A stretch of DNA of 12,273 nt from CAYGXH01 sp964354485 (GTDB taxonomy: Bacteria; Bacteroidota; Ignavibacteria; UBA10030; SZUA-254). Position numbers and translations under genes: made by a program. Position 1 is the first letter of the stretch. Each line of letters opens with the position of its first letter. Below are positions 6,345 through 12,273 of the stretch, one piece after another. Where the stretch lies: the NCBI GenBank assembly GCA_964354485.1, contig CAYGZY010000105.1, positions 1 through 12,273 of the forward strand. The letters run 5' to 3'. Below the pieces are notes generated by a model. It made no database searches, was not told where the DNA came from, and worked only from the letters and a program-made list of their open reading frames with translations.

Positions 6345-7334
6345 ATGACTCTAACAAATTTTCAAATGCCTGAAAAAGTACAACTCGATGAAGCGAGTTA
6401 CACCAATACCTTCGGAAGATTTATACTCCAGCCTCTGGAAAAGGGGTATGGTGTCACGATCGGGAATGCTTTCCGGCGTGTACTCCTTTCATCGCTGAAC
6501 GGTACGGCATTCACGGCAGTCCGGATTGAGGGAGTCCTCCACGAATTCTCCACCATAACCGGTGTTGTTGAGGATGTCTCTGAAATCATTCTGAACATAA
6601 AATCTGTCAGGATGAAACTGATCAATAAGAAATTGAACAAGGTTGTCGTGGATGTGAAGGGACCGATGAAATTCACGGCAGAGGATATCCAGAAAGCGAA
6701 TCCGGAAATCGAAATCCTCAATCCGAATCAGCATATTGCTACAATCAACGCCGGTGCCGGTTTTGAGATCGAACTCCGGATTGGCCGCGGAAAGGGATAT
6801 GTAACGGCTGAAGAAAATAAATCGCTTGATCAATCGGTCGATATAATATGCATCGATTCCATTTTCACGCCGATCAAGGTTGTGCGATTTACTGTGGAAC
6901 CGACGCGCGTCGGTCAGCAGACCGATTTTGAAAAATTGGTGCTTGAAATTGAGACAGATGGCTCAATTGCACCGGATGACGCCCTCGCACAGGCGGCAGT
7001 TATTCTCAGGGACCACATCCAGTTATTTCTGAGTTTCAACATCGAGGCGGAGGCACACGAAGAATTGTATGAGAAGGATTCGGAATTCGAGCGGATACGC
7101 AAGATCCTGCAGATGTCTGTGGATGAACTCGAGCTCTCGGTCCGTTCCCATAATTGCCTCAAAGCCGCTAACATCAAAACGATCGCGGACCTCGTCAGAC
7201 GGGATGAACCAGAGCTGCTTAAGTTCCGGAACTTCGGACGCAAATCTCTGGCAGAATTAACAGAGATTGTCGAGCAGTTTGGATTGAAATTCGGCATGGA
7301 TGTCGATCGGTATCTGCACGACAGTACTCATTAA
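6345..7334 (+). CDS. rpoA: DNA-directed RNA polymerase subunit alpha
   Basis: Dimerises to scaffold beta and beta-prime in RNA polymerase and touches promoter DNA and activators through its C-terminal domain. The product is 329 residues, normal length. The N-terminal dimerisation domain is about residues 15-235 and includes GYGVTIGNAFRRVLLSSL (34-51) with the conserved R44/R45. The C-terminal domain is about 255-320 (LSVRSHNCLKAANIKTIADL, then FRNFGRKSL). R267 and N270 correspond to the UP-element-binding R265/N268 of E. coli. A strong AGGGGAG ribosome binding site is at 6328-6334. The gene sits in the conserved rpsD-rpoA-rplQ order. The FQMPEKV...TNTFGRF N-terminus is in the style of Chlorobi/Ignavibacteria alpha subunits (from memory, not searched). 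Confidence 0.98.
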   Translation: MTLTNFQMPEKVQLDEASYTNTFGRFILQPLEKGYGVTIGNAFRRVLLSSLNGTAFTAVRIEGVLHEFSTITGVVEDVSEIILNIKSVRMKLINKKLNKVVVDVKGPMKFTAEDIQKANPEIEILNPNQHIATINAGAGFEIELRIGRGKGYVTAEENKSLDQSVDIICIDSIFTPIKVVRFTVEPTRVGQQTDFEKLVLEIETDGSIAPDDALAQAAVILRDHIQLFLSFNIEAEAHEELYEKDSEFERIRKILQMSVDELELSVRSHNCLKAANIKTIADLVRRDEPELLKFRNFGRKSLAELTEIVEQFGLKFGMDVDRYLHDSTH

Positions 7335-7357
7335 CCATACAGCAAGCAGGATATTAC

Positions 7358-7876
7358 ATGCGCCACAGGAAATCAGGAAGAAAATTAAAGCGAACCGCAA
7401 GTCATAGAAAAGCCACACTCATTGCTCTATCGACGGCACTGCTGAAGAGCAAGAAGATCAAGACGACCATCGCAAAGGCAAAGGAGACCCGGACATTTAT
7501 CGAGCCTCTGATCACAAAAGTGAAGAATGCAGTTGCTGCTGAAGGCGAGAAGAAAAACATTCACGTCCGGCGCGTTATCGGAAAGTATATTAAAGATCGG
7601 GACGCCATGAAAGAATTGTTTACCGAAATCGCACCCAAGGTGGCAAACAGGCCCGGCGGATATACACGGATCGTGAAACTCGGTCAGCGGTTCGGTGATG
7701 GTGCTGAAGTTGCGGTACTTGAACTTGTGGATTTTAATACCGGACAGGCGACGGCTAAGTCTGAAGCCAAACAGAAAGACAAGAAAGAAAAGAAAGAGAT
7801 GAAGGCGAAGAAAGAGGTAGCAAAGAAAAAGGCGGAAGTAAAAGAAAAGGCAAAGAAAGAAGCCGAAACAAAATAA
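7358..7876 (+). CDS. rplQ: 50S ribosomal protein L17 with lysine-rich C-terminal tail
   Basis: Large-subunit protein near the exit of the peptide tunnel. The core is unmistakable: MRHRKSGRKLKRTASHRKAT (1-20), then LLKSKKIKTTIAKAKETR (28-45), and PGGYTRIVKLGQRFGDGAEVAVLEL (about 99-123). The 172-residue total exceeds the 116-130 of E. coli and Bacillus L17. The extra part is a tail at about 131-172 made largely of Lys, Glu and Ala (18 Lys and 8 Glu in 42 residues), expected to be a charged helix or disordered. Similar tails are common in Bacteroidota/Chlorobi L17. It is the last gene of the operon and is followed by an intrinsic terminator. An AGGA ribosome binding site (7348-7351) precedes the ATG. 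Confidence 0.97.
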   Translation: MRHRKSGRKLKRTASHRKATLIALSTALLKSKKIKTTIAKAKETRTFIEPLITKVKNAVAAEGEKKNIHVRRVIGKYIKDRDAMKELFTEIAPKVANRPGGYTRIVKLGQRFGDGAEVAVLELVDFNTGQATAKSEAKQKDKKEKKEMKAKKEVAKKKAEVKEKAKKEAETK

Positions 7877-7900
7877 TTCCAAACTCTGAAAAAATTTCGA

Positions 7901-7930
7901 GGGTTCACGTAGCTGTGAACCCTTTTTTTT
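7901..7930 (+). terminator. Intrinsic terminator ending the ribosomal-protein/rpoA operon
   Basis: A perfect 8-bp stem GGGTTCAC (7901-7908) / GTGAACCC (7915-7922) with a 6-nt loop is followed immediately by eight T residues (7923-7930). It begins 24 bp after the rplQ stop. The A-run at 7889-7894 on the left side could give weak termination from the opposite direction as well. Confidence 0.95.
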
Positions 7931-7933
7931 GAT

Positions 7934-7977
7934 ACCTTGCGATTACATGGCTTAAACGTAGTAAACCTTCGCAAGGT
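7934..7977. repeat. 9-bp inverted repeat between terminator and leuS promoter
   Basis: ACCTTGCGA (7934-7942) is perfectly complementary to TCGCAAGGT (7969-7977) across a 26-nt spacer. The right arm can also form a competing small hairpin AACCTT-CGC-AAGGTT (7964-7978). The element lies upstream of the predicted leuS promoter, so in leuS regulation it would act as DNA (operator-like). In RNA it would only appear in read-through transcripts from rplQ. Function is unknown. Confidence 0.55.
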
Positions 7978-7994
7978 TAATCAATCCCTCAGTT

Positions 7995-8023
7995 TTGTGA
8001 ATCCCCGCTAAATTCCGTATTAT
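7995..8023 (+). promoter_or_regulatory. Predicted sigma-70-type promoter for leuS
   Basis: A -35 TTGTGA (7995-8000) is separated by exactly 17 bp from a -10 TATTAT (8018-8023), matching the E. coli consensus at 4/6 and 5/6 positions. Transcription would start about 8029-8031, only 3-5 nt before the leuS ATG at 8034. It lies just downstream of the terminator that closes the previous operon, where a new promoter is needed. Confidence 0.6.
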
Positions 8024-8033
8024 AACCACACAT

Positions 8034-10556
8034 ATGGCATATTCATTTACAGAAATCGAAAAGAAATGGCAGAAATATTGGGACGACCACCAAACGTTCA
8101 AGGTCGTCGAAGATCCTGCAAAACAAAAACTCTATATCCTTGATATGTATCCATATCCATCAGGCGCTGGTTTGCACGTCGGTCACCCTGAGGGATATAC
8201 GGCGACCGATATCTACTGCCGCTATAAACGGATGAATGGCTATAATGTACTTCATCCGATGGGATGGGATGCATTCGGACTGCCGGCCGAACGATACGCG
8301 ATGCAAACCGGTGTCCACCCCCGGCTTACTACTCAGGAGAATATCGCGACATTTAAACGACAGATAAAAATGCTGGGACTGTCGTACGACTGGACTCGCG
8401 AAATCAGTACGACAGATCCTTCCTACTATAAATGGACGCAATGGATATTTTTAAAAATATATAATTCCTGGTACGACCATAAACTTGACAGGGCTCGTCC
8501 CATATCTGAACTCCCAATCCCGCCGGGATTGAAACAGCGAGAACAATACGAGTTCGTCCAAGCGCATCGACTCGCTTACCTTGCCGATATGCCTGTAAAT
8601 TGGTGCGCGGAACTTGGAACTGTCCTCGCTAACGAAGAGGTCGACGAATGGGTGGGGAAGGGGTATTCGGTCGAACGGAAAATGATGCGCCAGTGGATGT
8701 TGCGCATTACCGAATATGCAGAACGGCTGGAAAATGATCTCGGCGACCTCGAATGGCCCCCGGGCATAATTGAGATGCAGAAGAATTGGATCGGTCGTTC
8801 GGAAGGCGCAGAAGTGGATTTTCCGATCGTCGGAAATAAATCCGCGATCCGGGTGTTTACGACCCGACCGGATACACTCTTTGGTGCGACTTACATGGTC
8901 CTGGCCCCTGAACATTCATTGGTTGATTCCGTAACAACAGCGGACAAGAGACCAGAAATTGATAAGTATCGCGAGCAGACCAAAAAGAAGAGCGAACTCG
9001 AACGTACTGCACTTGTAAAAGAAAAATCCGGGATATTCACAGGCGGATACACTCTGAATCCAACGACAAACAAAAAAATACCAATATGGATTGCTGATTA
9101 TGTAATTTTGACATACGGAACAGGGGCTATTATGGCTGTGCCCGGTCACGATCAAAGGGATTATGAGTTCGCGCGCCAGTATAACCTTCCTATTGTGGAG
9201 GTAGTCTCAGGTGGTGATATATCTAAAGCAGCATATACGGAAGAGGGTACGGGAGTTAATTCGGCCAATGAGGAGGTATCACTTAATGGACTTCCGACAG
9301 CACATGCAAAAGTTCGTATTAATGATTGGTTAGAACAAAAAGGTTTCGGAAAACCATCCATAAATTATAAATTACGGGACTGGCTTTTTTCCAGGCAGCG
9401 TTATTGGGGTGAACCATTTCCATTGGTTTACCGTGAAGATGGGACTGTCATAGATTTACCAGAAAGTGAATTACCCATCATACTGCCCGAAAGTTCCTCC
9501 TATAAGCCCAGCGAAACCGGGGAATCGGCACTTGCTACAATACCGACCTGGGTCAATATGATTGATCCGTCAACCGGCCGACCTGTCCGCCGCGAAACTC
9601 ATACAATGCCCCAGTGGGCTGGTTCATGTTGGTACTACCTACGGTTCATCGACCCTCACAACGACAAAGAATTTGTTTCAAAGGAAAAAGAACGATACTG
9701 GATGCCGATTGATCTCTATGTGGGCGGAGCGGAACACGCGGTACTTCATCTGCTCTATGCGCGATTCTGGCATAAAGTGTTGTACGATCTCGGTTACGTC
9801 TCCACAAAAGAACCATTTTCGCGATTGATCAACCAGGGAACAATCCTGGGCGAAGACGGTCAGAAAATGTCAAAGTCTCGTGGAAATGTCGTCAATCCGG
9901 ATGATGTGGTGAAAGAGTACGGCGCCGATTCACTCCGGTTATTCGAAATGTTTATGGGACCCCTGACGGAGACAAAGCCATGGTCAACTCACGGCGTTGA
10001 AGGAGTTTACCGCTTCCTGAACCGTGTCTGGAGAATGATCGTGAATGAAGACGGTGGTCTCCATTCCTCAATCGTTGAGTCCTCACTCAGTGAAGATGAT
10101 GAACGGTTACTGCATCAGACCATAAAAAAAGTGACACTGGATATCCAGGGATTCGCTTTTAATACGGCGATTTCACAGATGATGGTCTTTGTAAATGAAT
10201 TTTTAAACAGGGATAAAAAACCAAAGAGGGCAATGGAAACCTTTATTTTTCTTCTTTCGCCGTTTGCTCCCCACATCGCAGAAGAATTGTGGCATAAGCT
10301 TGGTCATACAGCATCCCTTGCTTATGAACCTTGGCCCCGGTACGATGAATCGAAAGCAGAAGCTGTGACTGTCGAAATCGTCGTGCAGGTCAACGGAAAA
10401 GTGCGAACAAAATTCTCCGTTCAGAAAGATATTGGAGAAGATCGATTGCGGAGCATGGTTCTTAACGATGAGAAGGTAAAACGATATCTCGACGGAAAAC
10501 AAGTTATAAAAATCGTGGTTGTGAAAAACAAGCTCGTGAGCCTCGTCGTCAAATAG
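8034..10556 (+). CDS. leuS: Leucyl-tRNA synthetase
   Basis: Class I synthetase that charges tRNA-Leu with leucine and edits mischarged products. The product is 840 residues, within the normal bacterial range. The HIGH-type motif is HVGH at residues 48-51, in PYPSGAGLHVGHPEGYTATD. KMSKS is at 611-615. The CP1 editing domain carries TTRPDT (276-281) and the GHDQRD block (371-376) with its conserved aspartates. WAGSCWYYLRFIDP in the catalytic core and a C-terminal anticodon/tRNA-binding region are present. The zinc knuckle region around C191 (NWCAELGTVLANEEV) keeps only one cysteine. The start fits the family (MAYSFTEIEKKWQKYW). No Shine-Dalgarno sequence precedes the ATG, and the predicted promoter suggests a very short or absent 5' UTR. 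It is followed by a glycosyltransferase after 3 bp. Confidence 0.98.
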   Translation: MAYSFTEIEKKWQKYWDDHQTFKVVEDPAKQKLYILDMYPYPSGAGLHVGHPEGYTATDIYCRYKRMNGYNVLHPMGWDAFGLPAERYAMQTGVHPRLTTQENIATFKRQIKMLGLSYDWTREISTTDPSYYKWTQWIFLKIYNSWYDHKLDRARPISELPIPPGLKQREQYEFVQAHRLAYLADMPVNWCAELGTVLANEEVDEWVGKGYSVERKMMRQWMLRITEYAERLENDLGDLEWPPGIIEMQKNWIGRSEGAEVDFPIVGNKSAIRVFTTRPDTLFGATYMVLAPEHSLVDSVTTADKRPEIDKYREQTKKKSELERTALVKEKSGIFTGGYTLNPTTNKKIPIWIADYVILTYGTGAIMAVPGHDQRDYEFARQYNLPIVEVVSGGDISKAAYTEEGTGVNSANEEVSLNGLPTAHAKVRINDWLEQKGFGKPSINYKLRDWLFSRQRYWGEPFPLVYREDGTVIDLPESELPIILPESSSYKPSETGESALATIPTWVNMIDPSTGRPVRRETHTMPQWAGSCWYYLRFIDPHNDKEFVSKEKERYWMPIDLYVGGAEHAVLHLLYARFWHKVLYDLGYVSTKEPFSRLINQGTILGEDGQKMSKSRGNVVNPDDVVKEYGADSLRLFEMFMGPLTETKPWSTHGVEGVYRFLNRVWRMIVNEDGGLHSSIVESSLSEDDERLLHQTIKKVTLDIQGFAFNTAISQMMVFVNEFLNRDKKPKRAMETFIFLLSPFAPHIAEELWHKLGHTASLAYEPWPRYDESKAEAVTVEIVVQVNGKVRTKFSVQKDIGEDRLRSMVLNDEKVKRYLDGKQVIKIVVVKNKLVSLVVK

Positions 10557-10559
10557 ACA

Positions 10560-11387
10560 ATGGTTAATCTTTCTGTCATAGTCATAACGTACAATGAAGA
10601 AAACAACATCGAGCGTTGTCTCCGGAGTTTGAAATTCGCCGACGAGATAATCGTCGTGGATTCTTTCAGTACAGATTCTACGGTCGAAAAAGCGCGGCAG
10701 TTCACGGATCAAATTATTCAGCATGAGTACGACGGCGATATTGCTCAGAGGGTGAGAGGCTTTTCCGTGGCGAAGGGTGACTGGCTCATGTATGTCGACG
10801 CCGACGAGGAAGTATCGGTCGAATTGAAAGAAGAGATGCTGAGAATCATAAGGGGGAAGGATTCCGCCGATGGATATTTCATAGTCAGGAAGGTCTTTTC
10901 GTTGGGTAAGTGGATCATGCATGGGGGATGGTTTCCGGATCATTCTTTCCGGCTGTTCCGACGAGACCAATACATACCGGAATATGCAGAGGTACATGGC
11001 GGCTTTACAACGAAGGGGCATCCTGAAATCATGGGTGGTTTTCTCCTCCATTATTCATATCCAACGATTAATGACTACCTGAGAAAGATGAACGATTATA
11101 CTTCGCTTCAGGTATCGAACAAGCTGAAAACCGACAAAGTGGAATCGGTTGGTATCATGAAAATTATTTTCAGTCCGATGTCACATTTTTTTCGTAGATA
11201 TATCTCGCAAAAAGGATATAAAGATGGAAAGGTCGGATTCGTCCTGGCAGTGCTCAGTGCTATTTCGACTCTGGCTCTTTATTCTAAATTGTGGGAGTAT
11301 CTGCATAAAAAAAGGAAGGATGTGCCTCTGCCACCCGTAACGAATGCGGAGGTGCGTCGGTCCAGGGAACAGTATTACTCTACGTGA
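10560..11387 (+). CDS. Family-2 glycosyltransferase, WaaE/KdtX-like (LPS core type)
   Basis: Probable inverting sugar transferase acting at the cytoplasmic face of the inner membrane on a lipid-linked or LPS-core acceptor. The 275-residue product has the GT2 (GT-A) fold start LSVIVITYNEENNIERCLRS (4-23), the nucleotide-binding IIVVDSFSTDST (30-41) and the metal-binding DADEE (80-84). The segment HGGWFPDHSFRLFRR (121-135) resembles the WaaE/KdtX subgroup that adds a sugar to the heptose/Kdo inner core; the actual donor and acceptor cannot be told from sequence. A hydrophobic stretch at about 225-243 could be membrane-associated. The ATG is 3 bp after the leuS stop with no Shine-Dalgarno, so translation is likely coupled to leuS. 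An ABC exporter gene follows after 69 bp. Confidence 0.85.
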   Translation: MVNLSVIVITYNEENNIERCLRSLKFADEIIVVDSFSTDSTVEKARQFTDQIIQHEYDGDIAQRVRGFSVAKGDWLMYVDADEEVSVELKEEMLRIIRGKDSADGYFIVRKVFSLGKWIMHGGWFPDHSFRLFRRDQYIPEYAEVHGGFTTKGHPEIMGGFLLHYSYPTINDYLRKMNDYTSLQVSNKLKTDKVESVGIMKIIFSPMSHFFRRYISQKGYKDGKVGFVLAVLSAISTLALYSKLWEYLHKKRKDVPLPPVTNAEVRRSREQYYST

Positions 11388-11405
11388 ACGAAATGTAGTA
11401 TGCGG

Positions 11406-11417
11406 GGTTTTAAAACC
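11406..11417. repeat. 12-bp palindrome between glycosyltransferase and ABC transporter genes
   Basis: GGTTTTAAAACC is a perfect 12-bp palindrome, followed 12 nt later by a run of T residues (11431-11437). The palindrome has no loop and the T-run is not adjacent, so it is a poor terminator. It could be a small operator or chance in AT-rich spacer. The 69-bp spacer shows no convincing promoter. Confidence 0.4.
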
Positions 11418-11456
11418 ATATATCTTTCAATTTTTTTGTCTTCATGATATCGTGAA

Positions 11457-12273
11457 ATGAACGAATATTTACGCATACTGAACTTTGTGCGTCCGTACTG
11501 GAAACGAGTCTTTGCATCCGTATCCAGCACGTTTCTTTCCTCACTGTTTAACGGCTTTTCGATATACCTGTTCATACCTCTGCTTGATATGCTTTTCAAT
11601 CCGCAGAAATTGATGCAATCACAAGGCACAGGCGAGAGTGTTTATGTTCCTGAAGGAATCACCGCCTTTTTTACAAATCTGAAAGATCAGTTCTTGGATT
11701 ACATTTTCGGCGGCGGTCAGATGGATGCACTGCTGAAAATATGCATAATTGTCTTTCTCGCTTTCTTCCTGAAGAACTTCTTCGGATACCTCCAGTCATA
11801 CATCATGAGTTCTGTCGAAGAAGGAGTAATACGCGACATCAGAAACAGCGTATATCGGCATCTACATGAGCTACCGCTGGGTTATTTCACAAACGAAAGA
11901 ACAGGTGATCTTATTTCCCGCATCACGAATGATGTAGCACTTGTGAACGGGGGCATAAGCGCATTGTTCGTTACAATGATCCGTGATCCTCTTCTCATCA
12001 TTGTTTTTCTGGCCCTCGCACTTTCAATAAGTTGGCAGTTAGTCCTTATTTCACTGGTCGTATTCCCGTTTGTTTTGTCAATTATTGGATGGATTGCCGT
12101 ACGGCTTCACAGGGAGCGTGGAATTTCGCAGGAACGACTGGCAGACATTACCTCCATACTGCAGGAAACAATCTCCGGTGTCAAGCTCGTGAAGGCATTC
12201 GGCATGGAGGAGTTTGAAACTAAGAAGTTTAAGAAGGAAACCCAACGATACTTTTCATCGCTGGTGAAGATTA
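11457..12273 (+). CDS. ABC exporter, MsbA-like (transmembrane domain, partial at window end)
   Basis: An ATG at 11457 opens a frame that stays open for 272 codons to the window edge, so the 3' end is missing. An in-frame TGA at 11445-11447 makes this the first possible ATG. The visible part is the ABC-exporter transmembrane domain: TM1 about residues 18-45, a periplasmic loop to about 90, TM2 about 91-115, and a TM3/TM4 pair about 166-216. The intracellular loop with LHELPLGYFTNERTGDLISR (136-155) and ITNDV is a hallmark of the MsbA/ABCB half-transporters. GVKLVKAFGMEEFE (241-254) precedes TM5. The ATPase domain should follow outside the window. MsbA-type proteins flip lipid A-core across the inner membrane, which fits the neighbouring LPS-type glycosyltransferase, but other lipid or drug substrates remain possible. 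No clear Shine-Dalgarno. Confidence 0.9.
   Translation, partial: MNEYLRILNFVRPYWKRVFASVSSTFLSSLFNGFSIYLFIPLLDMLFNPQKLMQSQGTGESVYVPEGITAFFTNLKDQFLDYIFGGGQMDALLKICIIVFLAFFLKNFFGYLQSYIMSSVEEGVIRDIRNSVYRHLHELPLGYFTNERTGDLISRITNDVALVNGGISALFVTMIRDPLLIIVFLALALSISWQLVLISLVVFPFVLSIIGWIAVRLHRERGISQERLADITSILQETISGVKLVKAFGMEEFETKKFKKETQRYFSSLVKI

Noticed and set aside
7427..7882. 151-codon open frame on the - strand over rplQ
   Set aside because: Its Leu/Phe-rich protein is the antisense image of the Lys/Glu-rich L17 tail, and it overlaps L17 completely.
7877..8033. T-box or other leucine-responsive riboswitch ahead of leuS
   Set aside because: No T-box consensus is visible, and the hairpin with T-run belongs to the end of the rplQ transcript, upstream of the predicted leuS promoter.
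10203..11051. 282-codon open frame on the - strand spanning the leuS 3' end and the start of the glycosyltransferase gene
   Set aside because: It is fully antisense to two well-supported genes, its translation shows no recognisable family, and it has Cys/His/Phe-rich composition typical of a shadow frame.
11401..11440. Terminator after the glycosyltransferase gene
   Set aside because: The GGTTTTAAAACC palindrome has no loop and lies 13 bp from the T-run, so it does not make a standard intrinsic terminator.
1..12273. CRISPR array, insertion sequence, toxin-antitoxin, defence or other novel multi-gene system
   Set aside because: No regularly spaced repeats, transposase, terminal inverted repeats or unknown gene clusters were seen. 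All frames of substance belong to known housekeeping or envelope families.

Overview
This window is the distal half of a bacterial ribosomal-protein superoperon (the spc and alpha segments), followed by a leucyl-tRNA synthetase gene and the start of a cell-envelope gene cluster. Every gene lies on the + strand, and essentially all of the DNA is accounted for. The gene order secY-map-infA-rpmJ-rpsM-rpsK-rpsD-rpoA-rplQ has no adk between secY and map. Together with the lysine-rich tail on L17, the RpoA N-terminus and the LeuRS N-terminus, this fits the Bacteroidota/Chlorobi/Ignavibacteria (FCB) neighbourhood best. The lineage is an inference from layout and protein style; no search was possible. 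Shine-Dalgarno-like sequences precede many genes, and an E. coli-like -35/-10 pair precedes leuS. Both point away from typical Bacteroidia and more towards Chlorobi/Ignavibacteria-like bacteria.

Region 1 (11-4745, spc-type segment): rplF, rplR, a tRNA-Gln(UUG) gene, rpsE (TTG start), rpmD, rplO, secY, map, infA and rpmJ. Apart from the tRNA insertion, gaps are -4 to 11 bp, so this reads as one transcript. The tRNA sits in a 136-bp gap between rplR and rpsE and is the least expected element in the window. If it is co-transcribed, RNase P and 3' processing of the tRNA would cut the ribosomal-protein mRNA in two.

Region 2 (4789-7930, alpha-type segment): rpsM (GTG start), rpsK, rpsD, rpoA and rplQ, closed by a strong intrinsic terminator at 7901-7930. 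A perfect TATAAT hexamer lies in the 72-bp gap before rpoA and may be a weak internal promoter.

Region 3 (7931-12273): a 157-bp intergenic stretch holds the terminator, a 9-bp inverted repeat and a good promoter (TTGTGA-17 bp-TATTAT). The promoter is so close to the leuS ATG that the mRNA may be leaderless. leuS is followed after 3 bp by a family-2 glycosyltransferase of the LPS-core (WaaE/KdtX) type. A partial MsbA-like ABC exporter then runs off the window end. These last two genes suggest outer-membrane glycolipid assembly and export, so a Gram-negative envelope.

Overall this is mostly conserved housekeeping DNA. I found no new multi-gene system. The points worth checking are the embedded tRNA with its possible alternative leader fold, the predicted leaderless leuS, the inverted repeat before leuS, and the leuS-envelope gene linkage.
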